Source: Mytilus californianus
Lineage: Eukaryota > Mollusca > Bivalvia > Mytilida > Mytilidae
DNA: 64,000 bases
Direction of reading: 5' to 3'
Assembly: GCF_021869535.1 (NCBI RefSeq)
Contig: NW_026262668.1
Location: 140,603,635 to 140,667,634, forward strand
Part shown: piece by piece, positions 45,206 through 54,127 of the stretch
Layout: every line of letters starts with the position of its first letter
Position numbering within the stretch: the first letter of the stretch is position 1
Translations under genes and position numbers: made by a program
Notes under the pieces: generated by a model
The model's input: the letters and a program-made list of their open reading frames with translations, nothing else
What the model was told of the DNA's origin: nothing
Databases searched by the model: none

Positions 45206-46070
45206 CATACCTGCCAACCCTCCCGTTTTGAGCGGGAGACTCCCGCTCAAATGGCGAAAAACGGGAAATCTCCCGCTTGCCGGTACCCTCCCGCGCGGGA
45301 GTATAGAATCTCCCCCTTTGGGATATTTTAACCTTGAATGACAAGTCAACAGTAATTACGTTTTTGTCTCACTGATTAAGGTTGTAATTACCTGTAAATC
45401 ACAGACCATGTGAAATTAAATGGCTTCACTTGACAGCTTGGGTGTCAAACATAGTACTAATTATAATAGTTAACAACTTTTGAAGCAAAACACTTCAAAG
45501 AAATTTCGGGTTACTTCCCCTGTTTAATCTTGTTTTAAGTTACCCTTCTTAAAATAATGTGATAAAACAATATAAACTAAATACAAATTAAACAAAGAAT
45601 CATAAAAGAAGGGCAATTAAAAGATTTTGTATGCCTTAAGACAAAAAAAATAATTATATTTTAAAAATCACTTAAAAGATCTATACTTCTATCAATGTTT
45701 ATATTGAAATTAATTAGATATGTATTGAATCAATTTTAGTCAAATAAATAAGTGCACACACAAAATGCACCTGTGACAATATGATTGCTCTCTTATAACA
45801 GAGGTGTCTGGGGTGAAAGTTGTCTGGAAGTGATTCAAATGTCAAAGTTGATGAAATAGGAAAGAAACAAACAACACACCTTCTGTAGGATATAACCATA
45901 TTTAAAGAAACAAAATATATCTATAAACTCCTATATGTGTTTCGTAGATAAATAAATAAATGCGTCATATATTTCACTTGAAAATGTCGTTCGCGCAAAA
46001 TCTCCCCCTCAGCTGTCATAGCTGAGAGGGAGATCTCCCTCTTTGAAGGTTTCAGAGGTTGGCAGGTATG
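45206..46070. mobile_element. CATACCTGCCAAC-ended DNA element (layer 4)
   Basis: 865 bp. Left end CATACCTGCCAACCCTCCCG; the right end is its inverted complement (GGTTGGCAGGTATG). Target duplication CTTATAA at 45199-45205 and 46071-46077. The left end is GC-rich with hairpins (GAGCGGGAGACTCCCGCTC at 45229, TCCCGCGCGGGA at 45290); the right end has CTCCCCCTCAGCTGTCATAG/CTGAGAGGGAG hairpin arms. No transposase. The length of the duplication and the hairpin ends would suit a hAT-like non-autonomous element; this is inference. Confidence 0.88.
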
Positions 46071-47009
46071 CTTATAATAATAATAATAATAAATTCTTTA
46101 TTTAAAGAGGGTAAACTCAGTGAATTACAATAAACTAATCTTCCCTGAGGCCCTCACATACAAATTACAATACAATCAAAAACAGATATTTACATATAGT
46201 TAATTTACAGTCAATTAGTTCAATGTAATATTACTAACATGATAAGATATAAGGCTGTTCAAGATGTACATGTAGTCAAAAAATCAAATACAAATAAAAA
46301 TAAAAGAATATACAAATACATTGTAGAAAACATAATCTTATCAGGACTGTGTTAAGTACTTCTTGATACTTTGTTTAAAAGTATAAGTGTTTTGAGCTTT
46401 ACGCATTTTGTGTGGTAGTCCATTCCATAACACTGATCCAGAATAAACAAAAGATTTCTTAAATAGCTCAGCTTTTGGCTTAGGAACTATCAGATTACCT
46501 TGAGTGACGCCTCTCTAAGGGAGTAAGGATTATTATCTGATTTCAGTTTAAACTTTTGAACTAGGTACATTGGTGCTTCCATACGCATAAATTTATATAG
46601 AAGTAAATATTTGTGGTATTTTATTCTATTGTCAACTGTCATCCACCCAAGTTCTTTAAATAAGGGGGCTGAGGGGGATAAAGGAACTGCATCTAGAATT
46701 AATCTTGCTGCCCTTTTTTGGAGTTTTAAAATTCTTGCTATCCCTTCATATTTACATTTACCCCAAATAATACAGCAGTAGTCAATCAGGGGCAGAATAT
46801 ACCCATTGTAATATGTTTTCCTTGCATTTATATCTAAAAATTTCTTTATTTTAGAAAGAAGGTATATTCTGGATGATATATTAGCACAAACTTGGTCAAT
46901 TTGATTTCTCCAGTTAAGTGTGCTGTCAATTTTAACACCTAATAATTTTTCATAATACTTTTGAATCTATTATAAAGTTTGGTTGATAAGTCTGAATTGA
47001 TAGTTTCTG
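46071..47009 (-). pseudogene. CR1/Jockey-like LINE, copy 2, 5'-truncated (layer 3)
   Basis: Over 90% identical by eye to 30763-31710 in the same orientation, including the (TTA)n tail. It is truncated at ATAGTTTCTGC (about 47009), further 3' than copy 1, so only the post-RT region is present. The C-terminus is in the correct frame here: IVPKPKAELFKKSF, SGSVLWNGLPHKMRKAQNTY. It has its own frameshifts (for example CCTCTCTAAGGGAG near 46512). It is inserted in the MITE's right terminal repeat, with CCTT on both sides (45198-45201 and 47010-47013). Confidence 0.92.
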
Positions 47010-47018
47010 CCTTGACTG
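47010..47018. mobile_element. MITE right terminus (layer 2), displaced
   Basis: CCTTGACTG: with the GACC at 45195-45198 it completes the right inverted end (...GTTAGACCCTTGACTG) of the MITE starting at 44472. Followed by the target duplication ATAGT. Confidence 0.88.
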
Positions 47019-47094
47019 ATAGTTGTTAATTTCTGTGTCATTTGGTCTCTTGTGGAGAGTTGTCTCATTGGCAATCCTACCACATCTTCTTTTT
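47019..47094 (-). repeat. Dispersed repeat R1, reverse, right part
   Basis: ATAGTTGTTAATTTCTGTGT, GGAGAGTTGTCTCATTGGCA and CCTACCACATCTTC continue the R1 copy broken at 44471. Confidence 0.9.
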
Positions 47095-47668
47095 TATATT
47101 GACCTCATTTTCATGGTTCAGTAGTCAAAGTTAAGTTTTTGAGTTTTGGTCTTTTTTTCTAATACTATATGCGATATGTCAACTATATTTGGTGTATGGA
47201 AATATTTTATAATGTACATGTCAGTCTCGCAGGTTTTATTTGACCTTGACCTCACAGTTTTCACAGTTCATTGCTCAGTGTTGAGTTTTTGTGTTTTGGT
47301 CTGTTTTTCTTAAACTATAAGCAATAGGTCAACTATATTTGTTGTATGGAAGGATTGTAAGGTGTACATGTCTGCCTGGCATGGTTCATCTGACCTCATT
47401 TTCATGGGTCATTGGTCAATGTTTAGTTTTATTGGTTAAGTCTGTTTCTTAGAAACTATAAGCAATAGGTCAACTATATTTAGTGTATTGAATGATTGTA
47501 AGGTGTACATGTATTTCTCGTTTGGTTTTTTATGACCTTGACCTCATTTTCTTGGATCAAGTTAAGTTTATGTGATAGTTGTAGTAAAGCTTTATATTTA
47601 GGACTATCAACATAATATCAATGGTTAGTAAAGAAGGTGAGACATTTCAGCATGTGCACTCTTGTTAA
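47095..47668 (+). repeat. Dispersed repeat R2, copy 2, right part
   Basis: GACCTCATTTTCATGGTTCA to TTTCAGCATGTGCACTCTTG, parallel to copy 1 ending at 23205. Confidence 0.9.
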
Positions 47669-47782
47669 ATTATGCAGAAAGCATGTCATTCTGCAATTAT
47701 GTGATTTATTTAGCAGAAAAATAAAAAAAAAAAAATAATGAAATAATTACAAAATGCATGAAAAGTAATTTATATATTTTCA

Positions 47783-48180
47783 TGCCCCTTCTGCAGCGCA
47801 GAGGGCATTAAGTGTTACCCTTGTCCGTCCATACGTCTGTATGTACGTACGTTCCAAAATTAGTTTCCGTTCTCTAACTTTAGGTTGACTCAACCAAATG
47901 TTATGAAACTTATACACAATGCTTATTACCTCGAATTTGGGTGTTCTCACTATTACCGTTCTAGAGTTATGCCCCTTTACAAATGGAAAAATTGCAGAAT
48001 TTTTCGTTTCCATTATCTAACTTTAGTTTGCTTCAACCAAATGTTATGAAACTTAAACTTAATGTTCATTACTATAAAACACAGATCAAGTTTGAATTTG
48101 GGTGGGGTCACTTTAACAGTTCTCTAGCATTCTAGTTATGTACCTTTATAACCTTATATGCAAGTGGGGGCATCATCTCC
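47783..48180 (+). repeat. Dispersed repeat R4, two and a half units
   Basis: CATGCCCCTTCTGCAGCGCA, then GTACGTACGTTCCAAAATTA and units with CAACCAAATGTTATGAAACT and GTTCTAGAGTTATGCCCCTT. Ends GCAAGTGGGGGCATCATCT. The two ends (GCCCC...GGGGGC) are short inverted repeats. Confidence 0.85.
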
Positions 48181-48432
48181 ATTTATTTATTTTCATATGT
48201 CATTGCAACCAAGTTGAGTACAAATTACCCGGTAAAGGTCTCTTCACTATTCTCTTCGTAGTAGTGATGAATAATCATGCCAAGTTTCATTATCGAACTC
48301 CATGAGAGTTTAAAGTTAGAGAGGAGAAACAGTTTGTAAAAGACAGACAAATTGATTTTATGGCCTTCCGCTGATTTAAACTAAATATTGCATTTTATAA
48401 ATGGATTATAAATTATGATAAATTTTTTGTAG

Positions 48433-48626
48433 ATGAATATGAAAAACAGGCAGGTACACACTGGGATACATTTTATGGAATTCATCAAAACAGATTCTTT
48501 AAAGATAGAAATTGGTTGTTTACTGAGTTCCCAGAGTTGTTGCCTCCTCCTGATGAGGGTTGTGGAAATAACATTAAACCTCAAGAGACATGTGTTGTAA
48601 ATGATTCCAGCTTTAACTTATTAGAG
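48433..48626 (+). CDS. METTL2: METTL2/8-type methyltransferase, exon 3
   Basis: 194 bp between the acceptor AATTTTTTGTAG| and the donor TTAGAG|GTATAG (phase 0). Exon 2's last G plus AT makes Asp; then [40 protein letters not shown] and [19 protein letters not shown], ending FNLLE. [27 protein letters not shown] is the most conserved N-terminal signature of METTL2/6/8, and FNLLE is the start of methyltransferase motif I (family LEVGCGxGN), so the next exon should begin with codons for VGCG. No such sequence was found up to 64000. Together exons 1a+2+3 give 135 uninterrupted codons. Confidence 0.92.
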
Positions 48627-48719
48627 GTATAGTTTTTGTTAAATCAGAATGTTCAAGTTTGAAAATGAAATAGTGCTAGAAAACTGAACAATTTTTGCTG
48701 ATCTAGTATACATTTTTGT

Positions 48720-48865
48720 TTAGGGGCCAGCTGAAGCCCGCCTCCAGGTGCAAGATTTTCTCGCTGTGTTGAAGACCCATTGGTGGCCTTGAGCTGTTTT
48801 CTGCTCTTTGTTCAGGTTGTTGTTTCTTTGACACATTCCCTGTTTCCATTCTCAATTTTAACTAT
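48720..48865. repeat. Dispersed repeat
   Basis: GGGGCCAGCTGAAGCCCGCC, TTCTCGCTGTGTTGAAGACC and TGACACATTCCCTGTTTCCA. Recognised from memory as a common bivalve repeat; only one copy here. Confidence 0.55.
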
Positions 48866-49294
48866 TTATTTTAACATTTAAAATGCAACAATTCCCTATT
48901 AAATTGAACCACTTTACAAGTGAGACAAGACCAACAGCTTTCACGAATTTTGCTCAAAAAAGATAACTTATAGCAAAGAAGTTTTAGCTAGATAAGTCAT
49001 CGCTTGTGATAAGGTACATATCCTTGAATAATAAATGAGCTGTAGTCTCACAGATGACAAACAAAAAAGGGGTTTTGCTCTTAATTATATTCATTAGAAT
49101 CCTTAAAATTACATGAAACATATTTTTTTATTGATATCTATAAATTGTGCCGCTTTTTAGTTCTTACCTCAGAACATGAAGTTCGTAGATACTACCTCTT
49201 CAATATATCCAGTTTATATTAAGAATCGAAAGATGTGTTGCATGTTGTAATTCTATGGCATCATTAGCGGGGTTAGATGATGTCTTAAACCGTG
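48866..49294. other. Intron, nothing recognised
   Basis: No gene or clear repeat. Confidence 0.4.
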
Positions 49295-49400
49295 TTATAA
49301 ACCGTACTGTGACCTATAGCTATAATGGTTTACTTTTATAAATTTTGACTTGGATGGAGAGTTGTCTCATTGGCACTCATACCACATCTTCTTATATCTA
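49295..49400 (-). repeat. Dispersed repeat R1, reverse
   Basis: TGTGACCTATAGCTATAATG and GGAGAGTTGTCTCATTGGCA, CATACCACATCTTC: the same layout as 19172 read backwards. Confidence 0.9.
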
Positions 49401-49544
49401 TATAGTATGGTGATTTCAAGGGAAGGGTGGGTTGGGAATCCACTGAAACTTCACAGGAAGGTTGTACATAGGTTGAAGTTGTGTATCTTTATATGGAAGT
49501 GTTTGAGGATAGATCCCTGAAACTTCACAGCACTACTGCATAGT

Positions 49545-50085
49545 CACCCATTAATTGGCCATTAATAGCTACCATTAAATTACCATTAAAATTTCATTAA
49601 AAAAAATATTTAAAATCCCTCAAAGGTACATAATTAAGACCCATTAAATCAGTGTTCTTTATGTTAAAAACCATTGAATTACAGTTAATGGCCTTAAATT
49701 TTGACAGTATTAAACCCATTAAATATATATTTAATAGTCTATTAATCAGGACAAAATGAAAGCCATCAAAATTCTGTTTAATGGGCATTATTTTGACAAA
49801 ATAAACCCCATTAAAATATATTTCATGGCCATTACATTGTAGGTTTCAACCCATGAAATTTACAACCAAAATTTAATGCCCATTAAAACAGTTCTATTTA
49901 ACGCCCATTGAGAAACAATAAATTAATGGTCATTTAAAAAAAATAATGGGAAATTAAAACTTAATAGCCATTATAGGTACAATATTAAGACCCGTTAAAT
50001 CAAAATTACCGAAATTAATGGGTATTGGCCATGTTTAATGGCTTATTTAAATTGCTGTCAAATTCCCATTAAAATAAAACCGCCT
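49545..50085. repeat. CCATTAA/TTAATGG-rich field
   Basis: Over about 540 bp the heptamer CCATTAA or its complement TTAATGG (or one-base variants) recurs more than 20 times at irregular spacing and in both orientations. It is not a simple tandem repeat and has no coding sense. Confidence 0.75.
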
Positions 50086-50089
50086 TGTA

Positions 50090-50940
50090 TTCAATGATAT
50101 GGTCCCTACAGTTTAAGAATTAGGGGCCAAAAAGGGGCCCTAATAAGCATTTTTCTAGTTTCTAGACAATAACTTGTGGAACAGTGTATGGAATTGTCTG
50201 AAATTATACCATACCACAAAGGGATGGTAAGAATTGGCTTTGGGGGTTATGGCTCAAATCATTTAGGAATTAGTGGCAAAAGAAGGTGGAAAACAAGGGT
50301 TTCCAGGTTAATGGACAATTACTTAAGTACAAAACATAATTTAAAAGCAGTGTAAGGGAGGTAATTCAAACACAACATTGACAATGTGTTTGAATTACCT
50401 CCCTTACATTGCTTTTAAATTATGTATAAAGAAATGTATTGTCTTGAGGTGATTAGCTTTAAATTAATTTTTTGAAATTACTATTTTAAAAATAAAAGGT
50501 AATTTAATTTTAGCCATAATTATGTATGTCATTTTTTATTTTAAGACTTTTATGATGTATTTAAATGGGTTATTATGGTTGCAAACTCCATTGGAAATTT
50601 GACAATAACTTAAGTATAAGTAAATATAAATCTATGAAATTTAAACACAAGGTTTGAAACCACAAAAGGAAGCTTTACAATGATTTTGGGGGTTATGGTC
50701 CCTACTGTTTAGGAATTAGGGGTCAAAAAGGGGTCCAAATAAGCATTTTTCTAGTTTCCAGACAATAACTTGTGGAACAGTGTAAGGAATTGTCTGAAAT
50801 TGTACCACAAGTTTCCACACCACAAGAGGATGGTTAGGATTGGCTTTTGGGGGTTATGGCTCAGTCTGTTTAGGAATTAGGGGCAAAAAAGGGGGAAAAC
50901 AAGGGTTTCCTGGTTAATAAAAATTACTTAAGCTTTGTTT
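50090..50940 (+). repeat. Repeat R5, two copies about 600 bp apart
   Basis: TTAGGGGCCAAAAAGGGGCC, AAGCATTTTTCTAGTTTCTA and GACAATAACTTGTGGAACAG occur at 50110-50340 and again at 50700-50940. The second copy ends with ACAAGGGTTTCCTGGTTAAT and the first with ACAAGGGTTTCCAGGTTAAT. The hairpin at 50334 lies between. Confidence 0.85.
50334..50425. other. Near-perfect 41-bp-arm hairpin
   Basis: The left arm 50334-50374 (ACATAATTTAAAAGCAGTGT, AAGGGAGGTAATTCAAACACA) and the right arm 50385-50425 are inverted complements with one mismatch (GCAGTG against GCAATG). The 10-base centre can itself pair partly. It could be a very short MITE or fold-back, or a precursor hairpin if transcribed. Confidence 0.92.
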
Positions 50941-51139
50941 CTTTAATTTATGTTGGTACTTTTTGCTTTTTGTTTGCTAGTTCTAGTATGAAGTATTTTT
51001 TAGCTGTTTCTAGAAACATCAAATACTGTGATTTAAATACATATAATATTATAATAGTGTATATCAAAGGGTTCAGTGGTAATACATTTTTATACTCAGA
51101 ATTGGTTATTCTTTGTTTGGGTTTATTTTTTGCATTAGA

Positions 51140-51450
51140 GTTAATTACCTCCCTTACAAACTGTTTGATTTCAACTAAATTTAAATTTTTGGGTTTTTTG
51201 TATATGCTGAATCTAACCATGTTGTTAAATTTTTGATATCAGACCATCCTTGGTAAATTAAATGTCCTATTTCAAATTTTTAAGATCTTTGACCGCATTT
51301 ATTTTGTGTCAGAAACCTGTATTATGTCAACAAATTTGATCACAATTCAAATTCAGACAGTATCAAGCTTGAATATTGTGTCCAAACTTGCCCCAACTGT
51401 TCAGGGTTCGACCTCTGCTGTAGTATCAGGCTGTGCTGAGCGAAGCATTT
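51140..51450 (+). repeat. Dispersed repeat R3, end part
   Basis: TATGCTGAATCTAACCATGT, TTTGACCGCATTTATTTTGT and GTTCAGGGTTCGACCTCTGC match 26085-26360. Confidence 0.85.
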
Positions 51451-51459
51451 TATTGTATA

Positions 51460-52480
51460 CTGATTCCAAAAATATCTGGTTTCTATACACTGTTGTTTGA
51501 ACTAAATGAGATAATATGTTACTTCCAGTTTGAAAAATGTAATTTTCGCTATTTTTTTATAGTTTACTTGACACTGATTCCAAAAATACATGGTTCTATA
51601 TTCTTTTACATTAAATTTTAAAAAAAAATAGCTACTTCCGGTTTACACAAGGTCACATCCGGTTGGCTTTTTCAAGGTCATATGGCTTGCAACCTAATGC
51701 AAAAAGTCCCATGGCTTTATCATGTATACATAGGAAATAAAAGCAAAGGTCAAAATCTAGAACGTCAAATTTATATAGGACCTTGACCTTAATTTAATGA
51801 TCATAAACCAAGGACCTCAAATCAAAAGACACCAGGTCTTTATTATGTATGGTTAAAGTGATATATCATAATACGCATAATTCTTAATATAATAGCGGAG
51901 AAAACTCCCATTTGATGTCAACATACCCTTTCAACCAAAATGTATGTGTTACAACATGTTGCAACTAACAATTGAGTTTTAATATGTTGTCACGGTTTTT
52001 GAAAAGAGTGAAAATAAGCCAAAATCAAAATTTTGAATATGACCTTGACCTTTGACCTTGACCTAATTTTCTTTTTTTGGACCAAGTACCTCAAAAGACC
52101 CTAGGTCTCACTATCACTTATGGTTTACCAATTACAAATGCATATCACTTATATCAAATGCATAAGGGGAAATAACTCTCATAGGGGTCTCTATACCGCT
52201 TCAGTCAAAATTAAACAAAACATCCTGAGGATATAACGAGCCATTTGAAAAAATAAATTTGTCATAATCTTTTACGGTTGCAAAGGAGATGCACACACAA
52301 GAAAAACAGTGTTCCGGGAGATATCTCTTACAAAGAAAATTGTTCAGCTTAGCAGGGTCAAATTTTAAAGTGCATAAACTGTTTGATAACTTGTACCAAA
52401 TATCTAAACGACATGTTGCGAAACAAAATTAACACACAAGAAACAAATTTGGCGGAAGAAAAAAAAAAAAAAAAAAATAT
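51460..52480 (+). repeat. A block 1
   Basis: Order of motifs shared by all A blocks: TGATTCCAAAAATATCTGGT, CTACTTCCGGTTTACACAAG, AAAGCAAAGGTCAAAATCTA, GACCTTGACCTTTGACCTTG (52040-52066), ACCTCAAAAGACCCTAGGTC, GGGGAAATAACTCTCATA, GAGATATCTCTTACAAAG and a GGCGGAAGAAAAAAA tail. Non-coding. Confidence 0.85.
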
Positions 52481-53217
52481 AAATCAATTGCTTTAAAAAG
52501 CAATTGTAAACGGTCTTTCCCCCTTCTGAAACATGATTGATTGATATATGTGTATGTTTATTTGTTTGTTTCTTTTTTTCTTTCTTTAAAGGGTCCATAT
52601 TAGTGTGTTGGTTAAGTTTCTATATTTAGTTTGGAAATTTTTTATTCTATTTCAGGGTCCGCGCACGTCTTTGTCTCTCGCCAGGTTGTGGCGTCACGTG
52701 ACGAGGCTTTATATTAGCTAAAACTTAGTATTTTTATTTCTTTTTAAGGTGGGACGTTAAACAGACAACATGTATAGCGACGGAATTTACACAACGTATT
52801 TCTTTTGTCATTGTAGGTAATTGACATTTTGATCACAGTTTACGAGCAGTGCATGCTTTTGATTTAATTGATCCTGTGTAATTTTAAAACACGTTTGTTG
52901 ATTATTTTCATATAATGTACATTTTTCAGTAGCAGTTTGTAACACAGATTTGTATTTCAATCAAGGAGCGGACATTTTATTGTAGGATTTCACTGAGATT
53001 TACAGAACTAGCAAGCGATTTTTACGGCATTGCAATTTCTTTTCTCTAGGAAAATTCTTGAAAGATATCTGCACCACGTTGTTTTATGAAGATGTAATAC
53101 ATGTATACCCTGCTGACTGCAAATTTTGGGGTCAATTGGACATGTAGTTTCAGAGAACATCTGATAACAAGCATGTGGATTTTTTTTTTTTCAGAACAGA
53201 TGTAAGAACAATATTAT
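52481..53217 (+). repeat. B block 1
   Basis: Starts with the hairpin CAATTGCTTT-AA-AAAGCAATTG (52485-52506) and GGTCTTTCCCCC. Contains TTTAAAGGGTCCATATTAGT, a GTCACGTGAC palindrome at about 52693, TAAGGTGGGACGTTAAACAG and GATTTCACTGAGATTTACAG. Duplicated in tandem as B block 2 with an offset of 910-923 bp. Confidence 0.88.
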
Positions 53218-53403
53218 ATGGAAAAAAATGGAGTTGTCGTTCTTCTCCGTTGACAGAGTAGATAGCACATAGCTTCATACAAGAGTTGTAAGTGGAGGGT
53301 AAAAAAAAAAAGGGGGGGGGGGGGGCAAAAGGGGGTCCCAGGGAGACATTTTGTTATATAAACGGTACATGTAAGAATGGTTAAAAATGCCGATTTACAA
53401 TAT
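53218..53403. other. Junction between B1 and B2 with A/G homopolymers
   Basis: Contains A10 next to G14 (53301-53326) and AGGGGGTCCCAGGGAG. No gene. Confidence 0.6.
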
Positions 53404-54127
53404 AAATCAATTGCTTTAAAAAGCAATTGTAAACAGTTTTCCCCCTTTTGAAACATGATTGATTGATATATGTGTATTTTTGTTTGTTTGTTTGTTTGTT
53501 TGTTTGTTTGTTTGTTTGTTTCTTTCTCTTTCTTTCTTTCTTTCTTTTTTTCTTTCTTTAAAGGGTCCATATTAGTGTGTTGATTAAGTTTCTATATTTA
53601 GTTTGAAAAGTTTTTATTCTATTTCAGGGTCCGCGAGCGTCTTTGTCTCGCCCCAGGTTGTGGCGTCACGTGACGAGGCTTTATATTAGCTAAAACTTAG
53701 TATTTTTATTTCTTTTTAAGGTGGGACGTTAAACAGACAACATGTATAGCGACGGAATTTACACAACGTATTTCTTTTGTCATTGTAGGTAATTGACATT
53801 TTGATCACAGTTTACGAGCAGTGCATGCTTTTGATTTAATTGATCCTGTGTAATTTTAAAACACGTTTGTTGATTATTTTCATATAATGTACATTTTTCA
53901 GTAGCAGTTTGGAACACAGATTTGTATTTCAATCTAGGAGCGGACATTTTATTGTAGGATTTCACTGAGATTTACGAACTAGCAAGCGATTTTTACGGCA
54001 TTGCAATTTTACATGTATACCCTGCTGACTGCAAATTTTGGGGTCAATTGGACATGTAGTTTCAGAGAACATCTGATCACAAGCATGTGGATTTTTTTTT
54101 TCAGAACAGATGTAAGAACAATATTAA
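53404..54127 (+). repeat. B block 2, tandem duplicate of B1
   Basis: Same order as B1, with the hairpin at 53408-53429. It differs by an expanded (TTTG)n/(TTTC)n microsatellite (53480-53560) and a deletion of about 60 bp where B1 has 53038-53098. The GTCACGTGAC palindrome is at about 53665. Confidence 0.9.

Noticed and set aside
48720-48865. Exon 4 candidate after exon 3
   Set aside because: The GC-richer stretch is a dispersed repeat; it has no VGCG-coding sequence behind an acceptor.
53214-53570. 118-codon - strand frame with Lys/Gln/Thr runs
   Set aside because: Made of the (TTTG)n/(TTTC)n microsatellite and poly-A/poly-G tracts in B block 2.
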